Source: Curvibacter sp. AEP1-3 (GTDB lineage Bacteria > Pseudomonadota > Gammaproteobacteria > Burkholderiales > Burkholderiaceae_C). Taken from it: DNA of 64,000 nucleotides. Made by a program: the position numbers and the translations under genes. The stretch spans positions 3,591,845 through 3,655,844 of the forward strand of contig NZ_CP015698.1 in the NCBI RefSeq assembly GCF_002163715.1, read 5' to 3'. Shown here piece after piece: positions 40,936 to 49,318 of the stretch (the stretch's first letter is position 1; each line of letters starts with the position of its first letter). The notes beneath the pieces were generated by a model that was not told the origin of the DNA, made no database searches, and saw only the letters and a list, made by a program, of their open reading frames with translations.

Positions 40936-41714
40936 AGTTTTTGCATCCCGCCGAGCTGGGTTTTGCTGTCCGTAGCAAGTTGGCGGATTGGGGTGCGGGT
41001 GCGCGCTTGATGGGGCGACTCGTGGCCTCCTTGGGCGCGGTGTTGCGTCGACCGGCATTGCTGCGTGACCAGATCCACTTCATGGGCAACTATTCGCTGG
41101 CCATCATCGCGGTGTCCGGCGTGTTTGTCGGCTTTGTGATGGGCTTGCAGTACTACTATGGCTTGCAGCGCTTCGGTGCGGCCGACTCGGTAGGCATGCT
41201 GATTAGCCTGAGCCTGGTACGTGAGTTCGGGCCGGTGTTGACTGCTTTGCTGTTTGCGGGAAGGGCTGGAACCTCCTTGACCGCCGAAATCGGCCTGATG
41301 AAGGCGGGTGAGCAACTTAGCGCCATGGAGATGATGGCGGTGGACCCCGTCTCGCGCATTCTTGCACCGCGATTCTGGGGTGCGGTGATCGCCATGCCTA
41401 TATTGGCAGCGGTGTTCAGTGCTGTCGGCGTATTGGGAGGGTGGATTGTCAGCGTGCCCATGATCGGCATTGACTCAGGCGCGTTCTGGAGCCAAATGCA
41501 AAGCGGTGTGGATGTCTGGGTCGACGTGGGCAATGGCGTCATCAAGAGCGTGGTGTTCGGTTTTGCAGTGAGTTTCATTGCTTTGCTGCAGGGCTTCGAG
41601 GCGCAGCCAACACCCGAGGGCGTTGCCCGGGCCACGACGCGTACCGTGGTGGTGGCATCGCTCACCGTACTGGCGTTGGACTTTGTCCTTACCGCCATGA
41701 TGTTCAGTATCTAG
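40932..41714 (+). CDS. mlaE: Phospholipid transport permease MlaE
   Basis: Inner-membrane permease of the Mla lipid transporter, 260 residues with about five to six helices. The VGFVMGLQYYYGLQRFGA and EFGPVLTALLFAGRAGTSLTAEIG stretches are family signatures. It lies between mlaF (4-base overlap) and mlaD (10 bases). Confidence 0.95.
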   Translation: MKFLHPAELGFAVRSKLADWGAGARLMGRLVASLGAVLRRPALLRDQIHFMGNYSLAIIAVSGVFVGFVMGLQYYYGLQRFGAADSVGMLISLSLVREFGPVLTALLFAGRAGTSLTAEIGLMKAGEQLSAMEMMAVDPVSRILAPRFWGAVIAMPILAAVFSAVGVLGGWIVSVPMIGIDSGAFWSQMQSGVDVWVDVGNGVIKSVVFGFAVSFIALLQGFEAQPTPEGVARATTRTVVVASLTVLALDFVLTAMMFSI

Positions 41715-41724
41715 GGGAAGAAAA

Positions 41725-42204
41725 ATGCAACGCTCCAAAAATGATGTGTGGGTGGGCCTGTTTGTGCTGCTGGGGGCTTTGGCGCTAGTGTTTTTGGCGC
41801 TGCAGTCGGCAAACCTCCTGTCTTTCAGCGTGGACAAGGGTTACCCGGTGACGGCCAAGTTCGACAACATCGGCGGTCTCAAGCCCAAGGCCGCGGTCAA
41901 AAGTGCCGGTGTGGTGGTGGGGCGTGTGGAGTCCATCGGGTTCGATGACAAAACCTTTCAGGCCAAAGTCCAGTTGTCCATGGACAAGCGCTTTGCCTTT
42001 CCCAAAGACAGCTCGCTCAAAATTTTGACGAGTGGGCTGCTCGGTGAACAGTACATCGGCATCGAAGCGGGTGCTGATGCAGCCAACCTTGCTGCTGGCG
42101 ACGTGATCGGCACCACCCAAAGCGCCGTGGTGCTGGAAAACCTGATCAGCCAGTTTCTTTACAGCAAGGCCGCGGACGGCCCCACTGACAAATCTGCAAA
42201 ATGA
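41725..42204 (+). CDS. mlaD: Phospholipid-binding MCE-domain protein MlaD
   Basis: Membrane-anchored MCE protein that forms the hexameric periplasmic ring of the Mla complex. The 159 residues have one N-terminal helix (about 8-28) and a single MCE domain with KFDNIGGLKPKAAVKSAGVVVG and GLLGEQYIGIE. It overlaps mlaA by 4 bases. Confidence 0.94.
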   Translation: MQRSKNDVWVGLFVLLGALALVFLALQSANLLSFSVDKGYPVTAKFDNIGGLKPKAAVKSAGVVVGRVESIGFDDKTFQAKVQLSMDKRFAFPKDSSLKILTSGLLGEQYIGIEAGADAANLAAGDVIGTTQSAVVLENLISQFLYSKAADGPTDKSAK

Positions 42205-42914
42205 CCCGCCTATCGCTCCGCTGGCTGGCGTTGCTGGCCCTTTTTGCCACACTGCAAGGCTGCGCTACGGTGGCCAGCCCGGATCCCCGTGACCCTTGGG
42301 AGTCCATGAACCGGTCGGTGTTCGGGTTCAACGATGCGGTGGATCGCGCGGTCATCAAGCCGGTTGCAGTGGCATACAAACAAACCTTACCATCCTGGAC
42401 GCGAACAGGCATTAACAATTTCTTTGCCAATCTTGACGATGTCTGGTCGGCGGTCAACAACGCGCTGACGTTAAGACGCCAAGCCTTTGGCGATAGCGTA
42501 GGCCGCGTCATGGTGAATACGACCATCGGATTGGGCGGTTTGTTCGATGTGGCCAGCGATTTGAATATTGAGCGGCACCCTGCGAACTTCAACATCACTT
42601 TCGGGCATTGGGGAGTGGGGGCTGGCCCATATGTGGTGTTGCCCTTGCTAGGACCTTTCACTTTGCGGGAAGTGGCAGCACTTCCTGTGGATCGCCAGGG
42701 GAACTTGGTGAATCAGGTGGCTGATGAAGGCACGCGAACCGGCCTGACTGTGGTTGATCTTGTGGACACGCGGTCCACGTTTTTGGATTCTGAGGGTGTT
42801 GTCAATGGTGCGGCGCTGGACCGGTACTCCTTCATCCGCGATAGCTATTTGCAGCGACAGCGGTACTTGGTCTATGACGGCAATCCGCCGGACGAAGAGC
42901 CCCAAGAGCCGTAG
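42201..42914 (+). CDS. mlaA: Outer-membrane phospholipid lipoprotein MlaA (VacJ)
   Basis: Outer-membrane lipoprotein that removes misplaced phospholipids from the outer leaflet. Lipobox LQGC with the cysteine near residue 21, then the VacJ signatures DPWESMNRSVFGFND and GPYVVLPLLGPFTLRE in 237 residues. MlaA genes are often separate from the mla operon in enteric bacteria; here it is embedded between mlaD and mlaC. Confidence 0.95.
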   Translation: MTRLSLRWLALLALFATLQGCATVASPDPRDPWESMNRSVFGFNDAVDRAVIKPVAVAYKQTLPSWTRTGINNFFANLDDVWSAVNNALTLRRQAFGDSVGRVMVNTTIGLGGLFDVASDLNIERHPANFNITFGHWGVGAGPYVVLPLLGPFTLREVAALPVDRQGNLVNQVADEGTRTGLTVVDLVDTRSTFLDSEGVVNGAALDRYSFIRDSYLQRQRYLVYDGNPPDEEPQEP

Positions 42915-42984
42915 GGTTAGGGGCTGTAGGCGCAGACTGAATGAGTGATGTGCATAATTTGAACTCGTTTGATGGGAATGAATA

Positions 42985-43626
42985 ATGTTGAGTAAACGTG
43001 GTTTTCTGGGGTTGGCAAGCTCTATGGCGCTGGTTGCAGGCTTGGTATTTGCCCCTGCGGCACATGCCGATGACGAGGCTCCTGACGCGTTGATCAAGCG
43101 CTTGTCGGTCGATGTTCTGGATACCATCAAGGCAGACAAATCCATCCGTACCGGTGACACTGCAAAGATAGTGACCTTGGTGGACACGCGCATCATGCCC
43201 AACGTGAACTTCCAGCGCATGACAGCTTCCGCGGTGGGGCCGGGCTGGCGCCAGGCGACGCCCGAGCAGCAAAAGCGCTTACAAGACGAATTCAAGATTC
43301 TTTTGGTTCGCACCTATGCCGGAGCGTTGGCTCAGGTCAATGACCAAACTATCGCCATGAAGCCTATGCGCATGGCACCTGAAGATAAAGAAGTCATCGT
43401 TCGTACCGAAATCAAAGGTAAGGGTGACCCCATCCAGCTGGACTACCGCCTTGAGAAAACCCCCGGAGTGGGCGCCGGCTGGAAGATTTACAACCTGAAC
43501 GTTCTGGGCGTCTGGCTGGTGGAAACCTACCGTAGCCAGTTTGCCCAGCAGATCAATGCCAAGGGTGTTGATGGTTTGATTGACGCCTTGGCCGAACAAA
43601 ACAAGGCCAACGCCAAGAAAGGCTGA
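42985..43626 (+). CDS. mlaC: Periplasmic phospholipid-binding protein MlaC
   Basis: Periplasmic shuttle carrying phospholipid between MlaA and MlaD, 213 residues. Signal peptide cleaved near A-H-A (about residue 28). The tail contains the YKIYNLNVLGVWLVETYR-like block (here W-K-I-Y-N-L-N-V-L-G-V) typical of the family. Only one base separates it from the GTG start of mlaB. Confidence 0.94.
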   Translation: MLSKRGFLGLASSMALVAGLVFAPAAHADDEAPDALIKRLSVDVLDTIKADKSIRTGDTAKIVTLVDTRIMPNVNFQRMTASAVGPGWRQATPEQQKRLQDEFKILLVRTYAGALAQVNDQTIAMKPMRMAPEDKEVIVRTEIKGKGDPIQLDYRLEKTPGVGAGWKIYNLNVLGVWLVETYRSQFAQQINAKGVDGLIDALAEQNKANAKKG

Positions 43627-43627
43627 T

Positions 43628-43894
43628 GTGCTGAACCTGCCTGCCACCATGACACATGAAGTCGCCCCGGCCTGCCTGTCGGAGCTTCGCGACGGACTGC
43701 AGCACGAAGCTGCGACCGTCGTTGTCGATGGCGAGCGTTTGCAGCGCTTTGACTCCTCTGCGCTGGCCGTCTTGCTGGAGTTGCGGCGCGAGTGCGCCAA
43801 GGCGGGCAAAGTATTTGCGGTGCAAAAGCTCCCCGCTCGTTTGCGCGATCTGGCCGCCCTGTACGGGATTGACGCTCTGCTCAAGCCCGCCTGA
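43628..43894 (+). CDS. mlaB: STAS-domain protein MlaB
   Basis: Small cytosolic STAS protein, 88 residues, that binds MlaF and stabilises the complex. The serine pair in RFDSSALAVLLEL sits at the site that carries the conserved residue of STAS domains. The GTG at 43628 is chosen because it directly follows the mlaC stop and gives the family N-terminus; the ATG seven codons later is an alternative. Confidence 0.85.
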   Translation: MLNLPATMTHEVAPACLSELRDGLQHEAATVVVDGERLQRFDSSALAVLLELRRECAKAGKVFAVQKLPARLRDLAALYGIDALLKPA

Positions 43895-43923
43895 AGTCGG
43901 CAGCGTAAAATCGCGGGTTCTTT

Positions 43924-44850
43924 ATGCCCGCCATCTCCTTCCAATCCATCTCCAAGACGTATCCCTTGCCCAAGGGGCCGAAAGGCACCACCTTCAAGGC
44001 AGTCGATAACGTCAGTCTCAACATCGAAGAGGGCGAGTTTTTTGGTCTTCTCGGGCCCAACGGTGCTGGCAAAACAACCCTGATCAGCATGCTCGCGGGC
44101 CTGTCCCGCCCCACGAGTGGCAGTGTGCAAGTGCTGGGCAGCGACGTGCAAAGCGATTTCGCCGACGCTCGCCGCAAGCTGGGTGTGGTGCCACAAGAGC
44201 TGGTGTTTGATCCCTTCTTCAATGTGCGCGAGATGCTGCGCATCCAGTCCGGTTATTTCGGGCTTAGGAATAACGACGCTTGGGTAGATGAGCTGCTGGA
44301 AGGCCTGGGCCTGGCCGACAAGGCCAACGCCAACATGCGCCAACTCTCCGGTGGCATGAAGCGCCGTGTGTTGGTGGCGCAGGCCTTGGTGCACAAGCCG
44401 CCCGTCATCGTGCTGGATGAACCCACCGCGGGTGTGGATGTGGAACTGCGCCAGACGCTGTGGCAGTTTGTCGCCAACCTCAACAAACAGGGCAGCACCG
44501 TGTTGCTGACCACCCACTATCTGGAAGAGGCCGAAGCCTTGTGCGGGCGCATTGCCATGCTCAAGACCGGCCGCATTGTGGCTTTGGACAAAACCAGCGA
44601 CCTGCTCAAGGCGGCCAGCAGCAATGTGCTGCGCTTCAAGACGGCCGATGTGCTGCCTCCTGAACTCGCTGCACGTGCCCGCATCACCGGCCGTATTGTT
44701 CAGTTGCCAGCCAACAACGCGCTCGAAATTGAAAACTACCTCGCCGCGGTGCGTCAGGCCGGCGTCACGGTGGATGACGTGGAGATCCGCAAAGCCGATC
44801 TGGAGGATGTGTTCCTCGATGTCATGAACCAGCAAGGAGCACAGGCATGA
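43924..44850 (+). CDS. ABC-2 transporter ATP-binding protein (YadG-like)
   Basis: ATPase of an ABC-2 exporter, 308 residues. Walker A GPNGAGKTT near residue 45, signature LSGGMKRR near 142 and Walker B VIVLDEPTAGVD near 160. The C-terminal region after residue 230 is an extension typical of YadG-like proteins. It overlaps the permease gene by 4 bases. The substrate is unknown; its fixed place beside mla genes in related bacteria hints at an envelope role. Confidence 0.9.
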   Translation: MPAISFQSISKTYPLPKGPKGTTFKAVDNVSLNIEEGEFFGLLGPNGAGKTTLISMLAGLSRPTSGSVQVLGSDVQSDFADARRKLGVVPQELVFDPFFNVREMLRIQSGYFGLRNNDAWVDELLEGLGLADKANANMRQLSGGMKRRVLVAQALVHKPPVIVLDEPTAGVDVELRQTLWQFVANLNKQGSTVLLTTHYLEEAEALCGRIAMLKTGRIVALDKTSDLLKAASSNVLRFKTADVLPPELAARARITGRIVQLPANNALEIENYLAAVRQAGVTVDDVEIRKADLEDVFLDVMNQQGAQA

Positions 44851-45602
44851 ACGGCTGGCAAACTCTGCTCTACAAAGAGACCCTGCGCTTCTGGAAGGTT
44901 GCGGCCCAAACCATTGCCGGGCCAGTGCTGACCGCCATGCTGTACCTGCTGATCTTCGGCCACGCACTGGAGAGCCATGTGAAGGTGTACGACCAGGTCA
45001 GTTACACCGCCTTTCTGGTGCCGGGCCTGGCCATGATGAGCTTGTTGCAGAACGCATTTGCCAACAGCTCGTCCTCGCTCATCATGAGCAAGGTCATGGG
45101 GAATCTGGTGTTCCTTTTGCTGACGCCCCTGTCGTATTTCAACTGGTTTGTTGCCTATGTGGGTGCCGCTGTGATTCGCGGTTTGGTTGTGGCGCTGGGG
45201 GTGTTTGTGGTGGCAGCATTTTTTGCGCCCATGAGCTATGCGGCGCCTGTCTGGATTCTGGTGTTCGCCGTGCTGGGCGCTACCCTGATGGGCGCACTGG
45301 GCTTGATTGCAGGCCTGTGGGCCGAGAAGTTTGACCAGCTTGCCGCCTTCCAGAACTTTGTGGTCATGCCCATGACGTTCTTGAGCGGCGTGTTTTATTC
45401 CATCCATTCCTTGCCTGCGTTCTGGCAAGGGGTGAGTCACTTCAACCCGTTTTTCTACATGATCGACGGCTTCCGTTTCGGCTTCTTCGGCATCAGCGAC
45501 GTGTCCCCGTGGATGAGCCTTGCTGTCGTCGGTGGTGCCACCGTGGTGGTGAGCCTGATTGCCCTTCAACTGCTGCGCAGCGGCTACAAAATCCGCAGCT
45601 GA
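44847..45602 (+). CDS. ABC-2 transporter permease (YadH-like)
   Basis: Membrane subunit for the preceding ATPase, 251 residues with six predicted helices. The FLVPGLAMMSLLQNAFANSSSS and MTFLSGVFYSIHSLPAFWQ stretches match the ABC-2 permease family. It ends 7 bases before the BolA-like gene. Confidence 0.9.
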   Translation: MNGWQTLLYKETLRFWKVAAQTIAGPVLTAMLYLLIFGHALESHVKVYDQVSYTAFLVPGLAMMSLLQNAFANSSSSLIMSKVMGNLVFLLLTPLSYFNWFVAYVGAAVIRGLVVALGVFVVAAFFAPMSYAAPVWILVFAVLGATLMGALGLIAGLWAEKFDQLAAFQNFVVMPMTFLSGVFYSIHSLPAFWQGVSHFNPFFYMIDGFRFGFFGISDVSPWMSLAVVGGATVVVSLIALQLLRSGYKIRS

Positions 45603-45609
45603 GATTCCT

Positions 45610-45852
45610 ATGACCGCAGACCAACTCCAAGCCATCATCACCGCAGGCCTCGCCTGCGACCATTGCGCGCTCGAAGGCGATGGCCGCCACTGGTACGCCA
45701 CCATCGTGTCGCCTGAATTTGAAGGCAAACGCCTGGTGCAGCGCCAACGGCTGGTCTACGCCACCCTGGGCAACCGCATGCAAACCGACGAGGTGCACGC
45801 CTTGTCCATGAAAACCTTCTCGCCCACCGAATGGGCAGCCCAGTCCGCCTGA
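45610..45852 (+). CDS. BolA family protein (IbaG-like)
   Basis: Small BolA-type protein of 80 residues, part of iron-sulfur cluster handling with monothiol glutaredoxins. The conserved C-terminal block [13 protein letters not shown] and the [10 protein letters not shown] stretch are visible, with an H in the [12 protein letters not shown] region. In many proteobacteria an ibaG gene sits between mla genes and murA; here hisG follows instead. The start at 45610 fits the family; the longer reading frame overlaps the permease gene. Confidence 0.88.
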   Translation: MTADQLQAIITAGLACDHCALEGDGRHWYATIVSPEFEGKRLVQRQRLVYATLGNRMQTDEVHALSMKTFSPTEWAAQSA

Positions 45853-45878
45853 GGCGCACGCAACCCCGAGAGCCCGCC

Positions 45879-46529
45879 ATGAGCGCAGACATGATCACCC
45901 TGGCCCTGTCCAAAGGCCGCATTTTTGAAGAAACCGTGCCGCTGCTCAAAGCTGCTGGTATTGAAGTGCTGGACGACCCCGAGAAGTCCCGCAAATTGAT
46001 TCTGGAAACCAACCAGCCCAACGTGAGGGTGTTGGTGGTCCGTGCGACCGACGTGCCCACCTATGTGCAGTACGGTGGCGCCGACCTCGGCATTACCGGC
46101 AAAGACACATTGCTGGAACACGGCAGCCAAGGCCTGTACCAGCCGCTGGATTTGCAAATTGCCAAGTGCCGCATCAGCGTGGCAGTGCGCGCGGACTTTG
46201 ACTATGCGTCTGCCGTCAAGCAGGGCTCCCGCCTGAAAGTGGCAACGAAATACGTGGCCATTGCCCGTGACTTCTTTGCCAGCAAGGGCGTGCACGTGGA
46301 TCTGATCAAGCTCTACGGCAGCATGGAGTTGGCTCCCTTGGTCGGCCTGGCCGACGCGATTGTGGATCTGGTGTCCACCGGCAACACGCTCAAGGCCAAC
46401 CACCTCGTCGAGGTGGAGCGCATCATGGACATCAGTTCCCGCCTGGTGGTCAACCAAGCTGCGCTCAAGCTCAAACAAGAACCTATCCGCAAGATCATCG
46501 ACGCGTTTGCAGGCGCCGTAGCCCCATAA
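45879..46529 (+). CDS. hisG: ATP phosphoribosyltransferase, short form
   Basis: First enzyme of histidine biosynthesis, joining ATP and PRPP. At 216 residues it is the short form, which lacks the C-terminal regulatory domain and normally needs HisZ as partner; no hisZ lies in this window. The [15 protein letters not shown] start and the [27 protein letters not shown] block (Y-G-S-M-E-L) are typical. Start at 45879; the upstream in-frame extension overlaps the BolA-like gene. Confidence 0.95.
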   Translation: MSADMITLALSKGRIFEETVPLLKAAGIEVLDDPEKSRKLILETNQPNVRVLVVRATDVPTYVQYGGADLGITGKDTLLEHGSQGLYQPLDLQIAKCRISVAVRADFDYASAVKQGSRLKVATKYVAIARDFFASKGVHVDLIKLYGSMELAPLVGLADAIVDLVSTGNTLKANHLVEVERIMDISSRLVVNQAALKLKQEPIRKIIDAFAGAVAP

Positions 46530-46545
46530 CCTCGGAATTCCATTT

Positions 46546-46593
46546 GCTATGACTTTTGTAGCTGCTCCCGCACGTCTATCCACCGCTGATGCC
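46546..46593 (+). repeat. Dispersed 49-base repeat, copy over the hisD start
   Basis: The 5' half is a good match (GCTAT, seven bases, GTAGC, TGCTC); the 3' half is weaker (CCGCTGATGCC). The hisD ATG at 46549 overlaps the first arm of the stem. Confidence 0.6.
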
Positions 46594-47865
46594 GCATTTG
46601 AAGCGCAATTCAAGGCGCGCTTGCATTGGTCTGCGGATACCGATGCGGCTATCGAGCAGCGTGTGGCCGACATCCTGGCTGACGTGCAGCAGCGTGGCGA
46701 TGCGGCGGTGCTGGAGTACACCGCCCGTTTCGATGGCCTGAACGTCACCGACATGAAGGCGTTGGAGCTGACCCAGGCCGAGCTCAAGGCGGCTTTCGAC
46801 AGTATTCCCGCAGATCAGCGTGCTGCGCTGGAGGCGGCCGCAAAGCGGGTGCGCAGCTACCACGAAGCGCAAAAGAAGGCCTCTGGCGAGAGCTGGAGCT
46901 ACCGCGACGAAGACGGCACGCTCTTGGGCCAAAAGGTCACGCCCTTGGACCGCGTGGGCATTTATGTGCCCGGCGGCAAAGCGGCTTATCCCAGCAGCGT
47001 GTTGATGAACGCCATCCCTGCCCACGTAGCAGGGGTCGGCGAAATCATCATGGTAGTACCTACGCCTAAAGGTGAAAAGAATGCCCTGGTGCTGGCCGCC
47101 GCCTATGTGGCCGGCGTGACGCGTGCGTTCACCATCGGCGGCGCGCAAGCGGTGGCCGCATTGGCCTATGGCACCGCCACCATCCCTGCCGTGCACAAAA
47201 TCACCGGCCCCGGCAACGCCTATGTGGCCGCCGCCAAGCGCCGCGTGTTCGGTACCGTGGGCATCGACATGATTGCCGGCCCTAGCGAGATTCTGGTGCT
47301 GGCCGACGGCACCACCCCCCCGGACTGGGTGGCCATGGATTTGTTCAGCCAAGCCGAGCATGACGAGCTGGCGCAAAGCATTTTGCTGTGCCCGGACGCG
47401 GCCTACATCGAACAAGTGCAGCAAAGCATCAACCGCCTGCTGCCCGAAATGCCACGCGCCGAGATCATTGCCAAAAGCCTCACTGGCCGTGGCGCCTTGA
47501 TCCAGACCCGCAGCATGGAAGAGGCCTGCGAGATTAGCAACCGCATTGCGCCCGAGCATTTGGAGGTCTCCAGCAACGCCCCCCATAAGTGGGAACCTCT
47601 GCTCAAGCACGCCGGTGCGATCTTCCTGGGCGCCTACACCTCCGAGAGCCTGGGCGACTACTGCGCCGGCCCCAACCACGTGCTGCCTACCAGTGGCACT
47701 GCGCGATTTAGCAGCCCGCTGGGCGTATACGACTTTCAGAAGCGCAGCAGCCTCATCGAGGTGAGCGAGCAGGGCGCCCAAGCGTTGGGGCAGATTGCCT
47801 CTGTGCTGGCGCATGGCGAGGGCCTGCAAGCCCATGCACGTGCGGCGGAAATGCGATTGAAGTAA
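46549..47865 (+). CDS. hisD: Histidinol dehydrogenase
   Basis: Zinc enzyme that carries out the last two oxidations to histidine. The 438 residues contain the [19 protein letters not shown] and [15 protein letters not shown] signatures and the zinc/substrate residues in [10 protein letters not shown] (near residue 265) and the C-terminal segment with GPNHVLPT. It follows hisG by 19 bases. Its first 15 codons lie in a repeat-like sequence. Confidence 0.97.
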   Translation: MTFVAAPARLSTADAAFEAQFKARLHWSADTDAAIEQRVADILADVQQRGDAAVLEYTARFDGLNVTDMKALELTQAELKAAFDSIPADQRAALEAAAKRVRSYHEAQKKASGESWSYRDEDGTLLGQKVTPLDRVGIYVPGGKAAYPSSVLMNAIPAHVAGVGEIIMVVPTPKGEKNALVLAAAYVAGVTRAFTIGGAQAVAALAYGTATIPAVHKITGPGNAYVAAAKRRVFGTVGIDMIAGPSEILVLADGTTPPDWVAMDLFSQAEHDELAQSILLCPDAAYIEQVQQSINRLLPEMPRAEIIAKSLTGRGALIQTRSMEEACEISNRIAPEHLEVSSNAPHKWEPLLKHAGAIFLGAYTSESLGDYCAGPNHVLPTSGTARFSSPLGVYDFQKRSSLIEVSEQGAQALGQIASVLAHGEGLQAHARAAEMRLK

Positions 47866-47867
47866 GA

Positions 47868-48281
47868 ATGGGCGTATCAGGACGACCAATCCACATGCGC
47901 ACCACACTTCATACTCCCCACGCCTTCTCCACACTGCGGCAAGCGGCTGCGTGTTTTGTTCTGGGCCTTGTCGCAGTTTCGACGGCCCAGGCCATGACGA
48001 TCCGCGAAATGCGGGCCTTGGAGAAGACGGAAAAGCAAGGCAGCACCTATACCGACTACTACCTGGTCGGTGTCATGGAAGGCGCGCTCGAGGCCCACAC
48101 CCAAGCGGTACGCGCAGGTGCCAGCGCCAGCATCTGCCTCAATGGCCGCCGTCTGGAGCCCAGCATGGCCAAGAACCTGTACACCACCGAACTGAAGCGC
48201 AACGCCGACCTGTATGAGGCCGACATGCCGGTGCAGCTGGTGATGGTGAATGCGCTGGGGACGGTGTACCCCTGCCTCTGA
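47868..48281 (+). CDS. Small exported protein of unknown function
   Basis: Protein of 137 residues (128 if the start is the ATG at 47895) with a signal peptide ending near A-Q-A. The mature part of about 95 residues has two cysteines (in ASICLNG and the final VYPCL) that could form a disulfide, and a YLVGVMEGALEAH helix. The layout recalls small Rap1a/Tai-type periplasmic immunity proteins, but the similarity is too weak to assign. It begins 3 bases after hisD and marks the start of the accessory patch in the his cluster. Confidence 0.7.
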   Translation: MGVSGRPIHMRTTLHTPHAFSTLRQAAACFVLGLVAVSTAQAMTIREMRALEKTEKQGSTYTDYYLVGVMEGALEAHTQAVRAGASASICLNGRRLEPSMAKNLYTTELKRNADLYEADMPVQLVMVNALGTVYPCL

Positions 48282-48301
48282 GGCGTTGGGGCAATGGATT
48301 T

Positions 48302-48350
48302 GCTATCAATTCGGTAGCTACTCCGGCATATGCGCTGGGCGCTAGCGGCT
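48302..48350 (+). repeat. Dispersed 49-base repeat, copy between the exported protein and GFA genes
   Basis: GCTAT, seven bases, GTAGC, TACTC, a degraded second stem (CGGC), eleven bases, GCGCTAG. It is followed by an A/T-rich AAAAAAGATATTCTTTTTCT stretch that is itself nearly palindromic and may terminate both converging genes. Confidence 0.78.
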
Positions 48351-48388
48351 AAAAAAGATATTCTTTTTCTAGCGGGTGAAGTAGATTT

Positions 48389-48790
48389 TCAGGCCTTGCG
48401 GTCCGCGATATGGTTCACCCCGTCACTGACGGGTAGCGTTCCAAGCTCATGTGGATTGACGTCTTCCAAGCATCCCACGTTGTAGGCGTACTGTCCGGCC
48501 TGGGACCGGCTCTGGTTGTGCGTGTGGATGCCACATACCTTGCAAAAGTAATGTTTGGCAGACCGTGTGTTGAACTGGTAGAGCTGGAGTGATTCCGCCC
48601 CCTGAAGAACTCTCAGGCCCGTGACGGGTACCGATGCCACCGCAGCGCCTTTTCGCTTGCAGATGGAGCAGTTGCAACGCCGCGCATTCACGATTCCATC
48701 CGGCAAATCAAGCTCGAGTACCACGGCTCCACAGTGGCATGAGGCACGGTGCTTGGCCCTGATCTCAACGGAGCCTACTTGTCTGGTCAT
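48389..48790 (-). CDS. GFA family (CENP-V/GFA zinc-binding) protein
   Basis: Zinc-binding beta-fold protein related to glutathione-dependent formaldehyde-activating enzyme, 133 residues. Metal cysteines are in order: C18 and C20 (SCHCGAV), C39, C41 and C44 (CNCSICKRKG), C83 and C86 (CKVCGIHT). The start at 48790 has AAGG a few bases upstream. It lies on the opposite strand inside the his cluster, which marks it as an insertion. The substrate is unknown. Confidence 0.87.
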   Translation of the reverse strand: MTRQVGSVEIRAKHRASCHCGAVVLELDLPDGIVNARRCNCSICKRKGAAVASVPVTGLRVLQGAESLQLYQFNTRSAKHYFCKVCGIHTHNQSRSQAGQYAYNVGCLEDVNPHELGTLPVSDGVNHIADRKA

Positions 48791-49046
48791 GAGGGCCTTC
48801 GCGGGTCGATGTGGATCGTCGGTTTTGCATGCAGAGGTCACCCTCTGATCTGAGCGGCTGCAACCCGGTAGGGTATCCGGGCTTGATGAATCTCCGGCGA
48901 CAAACCCACTTTTGCTTTGTTCAGGCGCTCATTCGGAGTGGAGCCTTGGTTCAGTTGAGTGGTCATTGCGAAACGCATGCCCAACCTTGCCGACGAGCCA
49001 TTGAGACGGAACGGAATGTCAACGAAAACAAACAGTTGAAAATTCA

Positions 49047-49076
49047 CACGAACTTCGTGCAACACGAATTTCGTGT
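49047..49076 (+). promoter_or_regulatory. Twin operator palindromes of the toxin-antitoxin pair
   Basis: CACGAA-C-TTCGTG (49047-49059) and ACACGAA-T-TTCGTGT (49062-49076) are perfect palindromes sharing the same half-site, with centres 16 bp apart. They end 14 bases before the antitoxin ATG. This is the expected layout for autoregulation by a ribbon-helix-helix antitoxin. Confidence 0.8.
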
Positions 49077-49090
49077 AAACTGGCCTCAAG

Positions 49091-49318
49091 ATGAAAAACG
49101 TCACCATCACCGTCGAAGACGCCACCCTAGAATGGGTGCGGATCGAGGCGGCGCGCCGCAATACCAGTGTGTCGCGGCTGGTGGGCGAGATGTTGACCGA
49201 GAAGATGCAACACGACGACGCCTATGCCCGAGCCCAGCGCGATTGGGTGGCGGATACCTCCAGCTTCAGCTCGGGTGGCAAGGCTTACCCGGCACGGGGC
49301 CAGCAACACAATGGCTAG
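49091..49318 (+). CDS. Ribbon-helix-helix antitoxin (VapB/CopG-like)
   Basis: Seventy-five-residue protein with an N-terminal ribbon-helix-helix DNA-binding part (VTITVEDATLEWVRIEAARRN, then SVSRLVGEML) and a polar C-terminal tail that would wrap the toxin. It overlaps the PIN-domain gene by 8 bases. Two matched palindromes upstream are its likely operators. The pair lies inside the his gene cluster. Confidence 0.85.
   Translation: MKNVTITVEDATLEWVRIEAARRNTSVSRLVGEMLTEKMQHDDAYARAQRDWVADTSSFSSGGKAYPARGQQHNG

Noticed and set aside
43279..44967. Long minus-strand frame opposite mlaC, mlaB and the ABC ATPase gene
   Set aside because: It spans three well-supported genes on the other strand and has no recognisable motif.
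46576..47934. Long minus-strand frame opposite hisD
   Set aside because: Shadow of hisD with biased composition and no plausible start signal.
48838..49161. Minus-strand frame across the stretch before the antitoxin
   Set aside because: It would run through the antitoxin operators and start inside the antitoxin gene; no homology recognised. The stretch 48791-49046 otherwise shows nothing I can name, though it could be a remnant.
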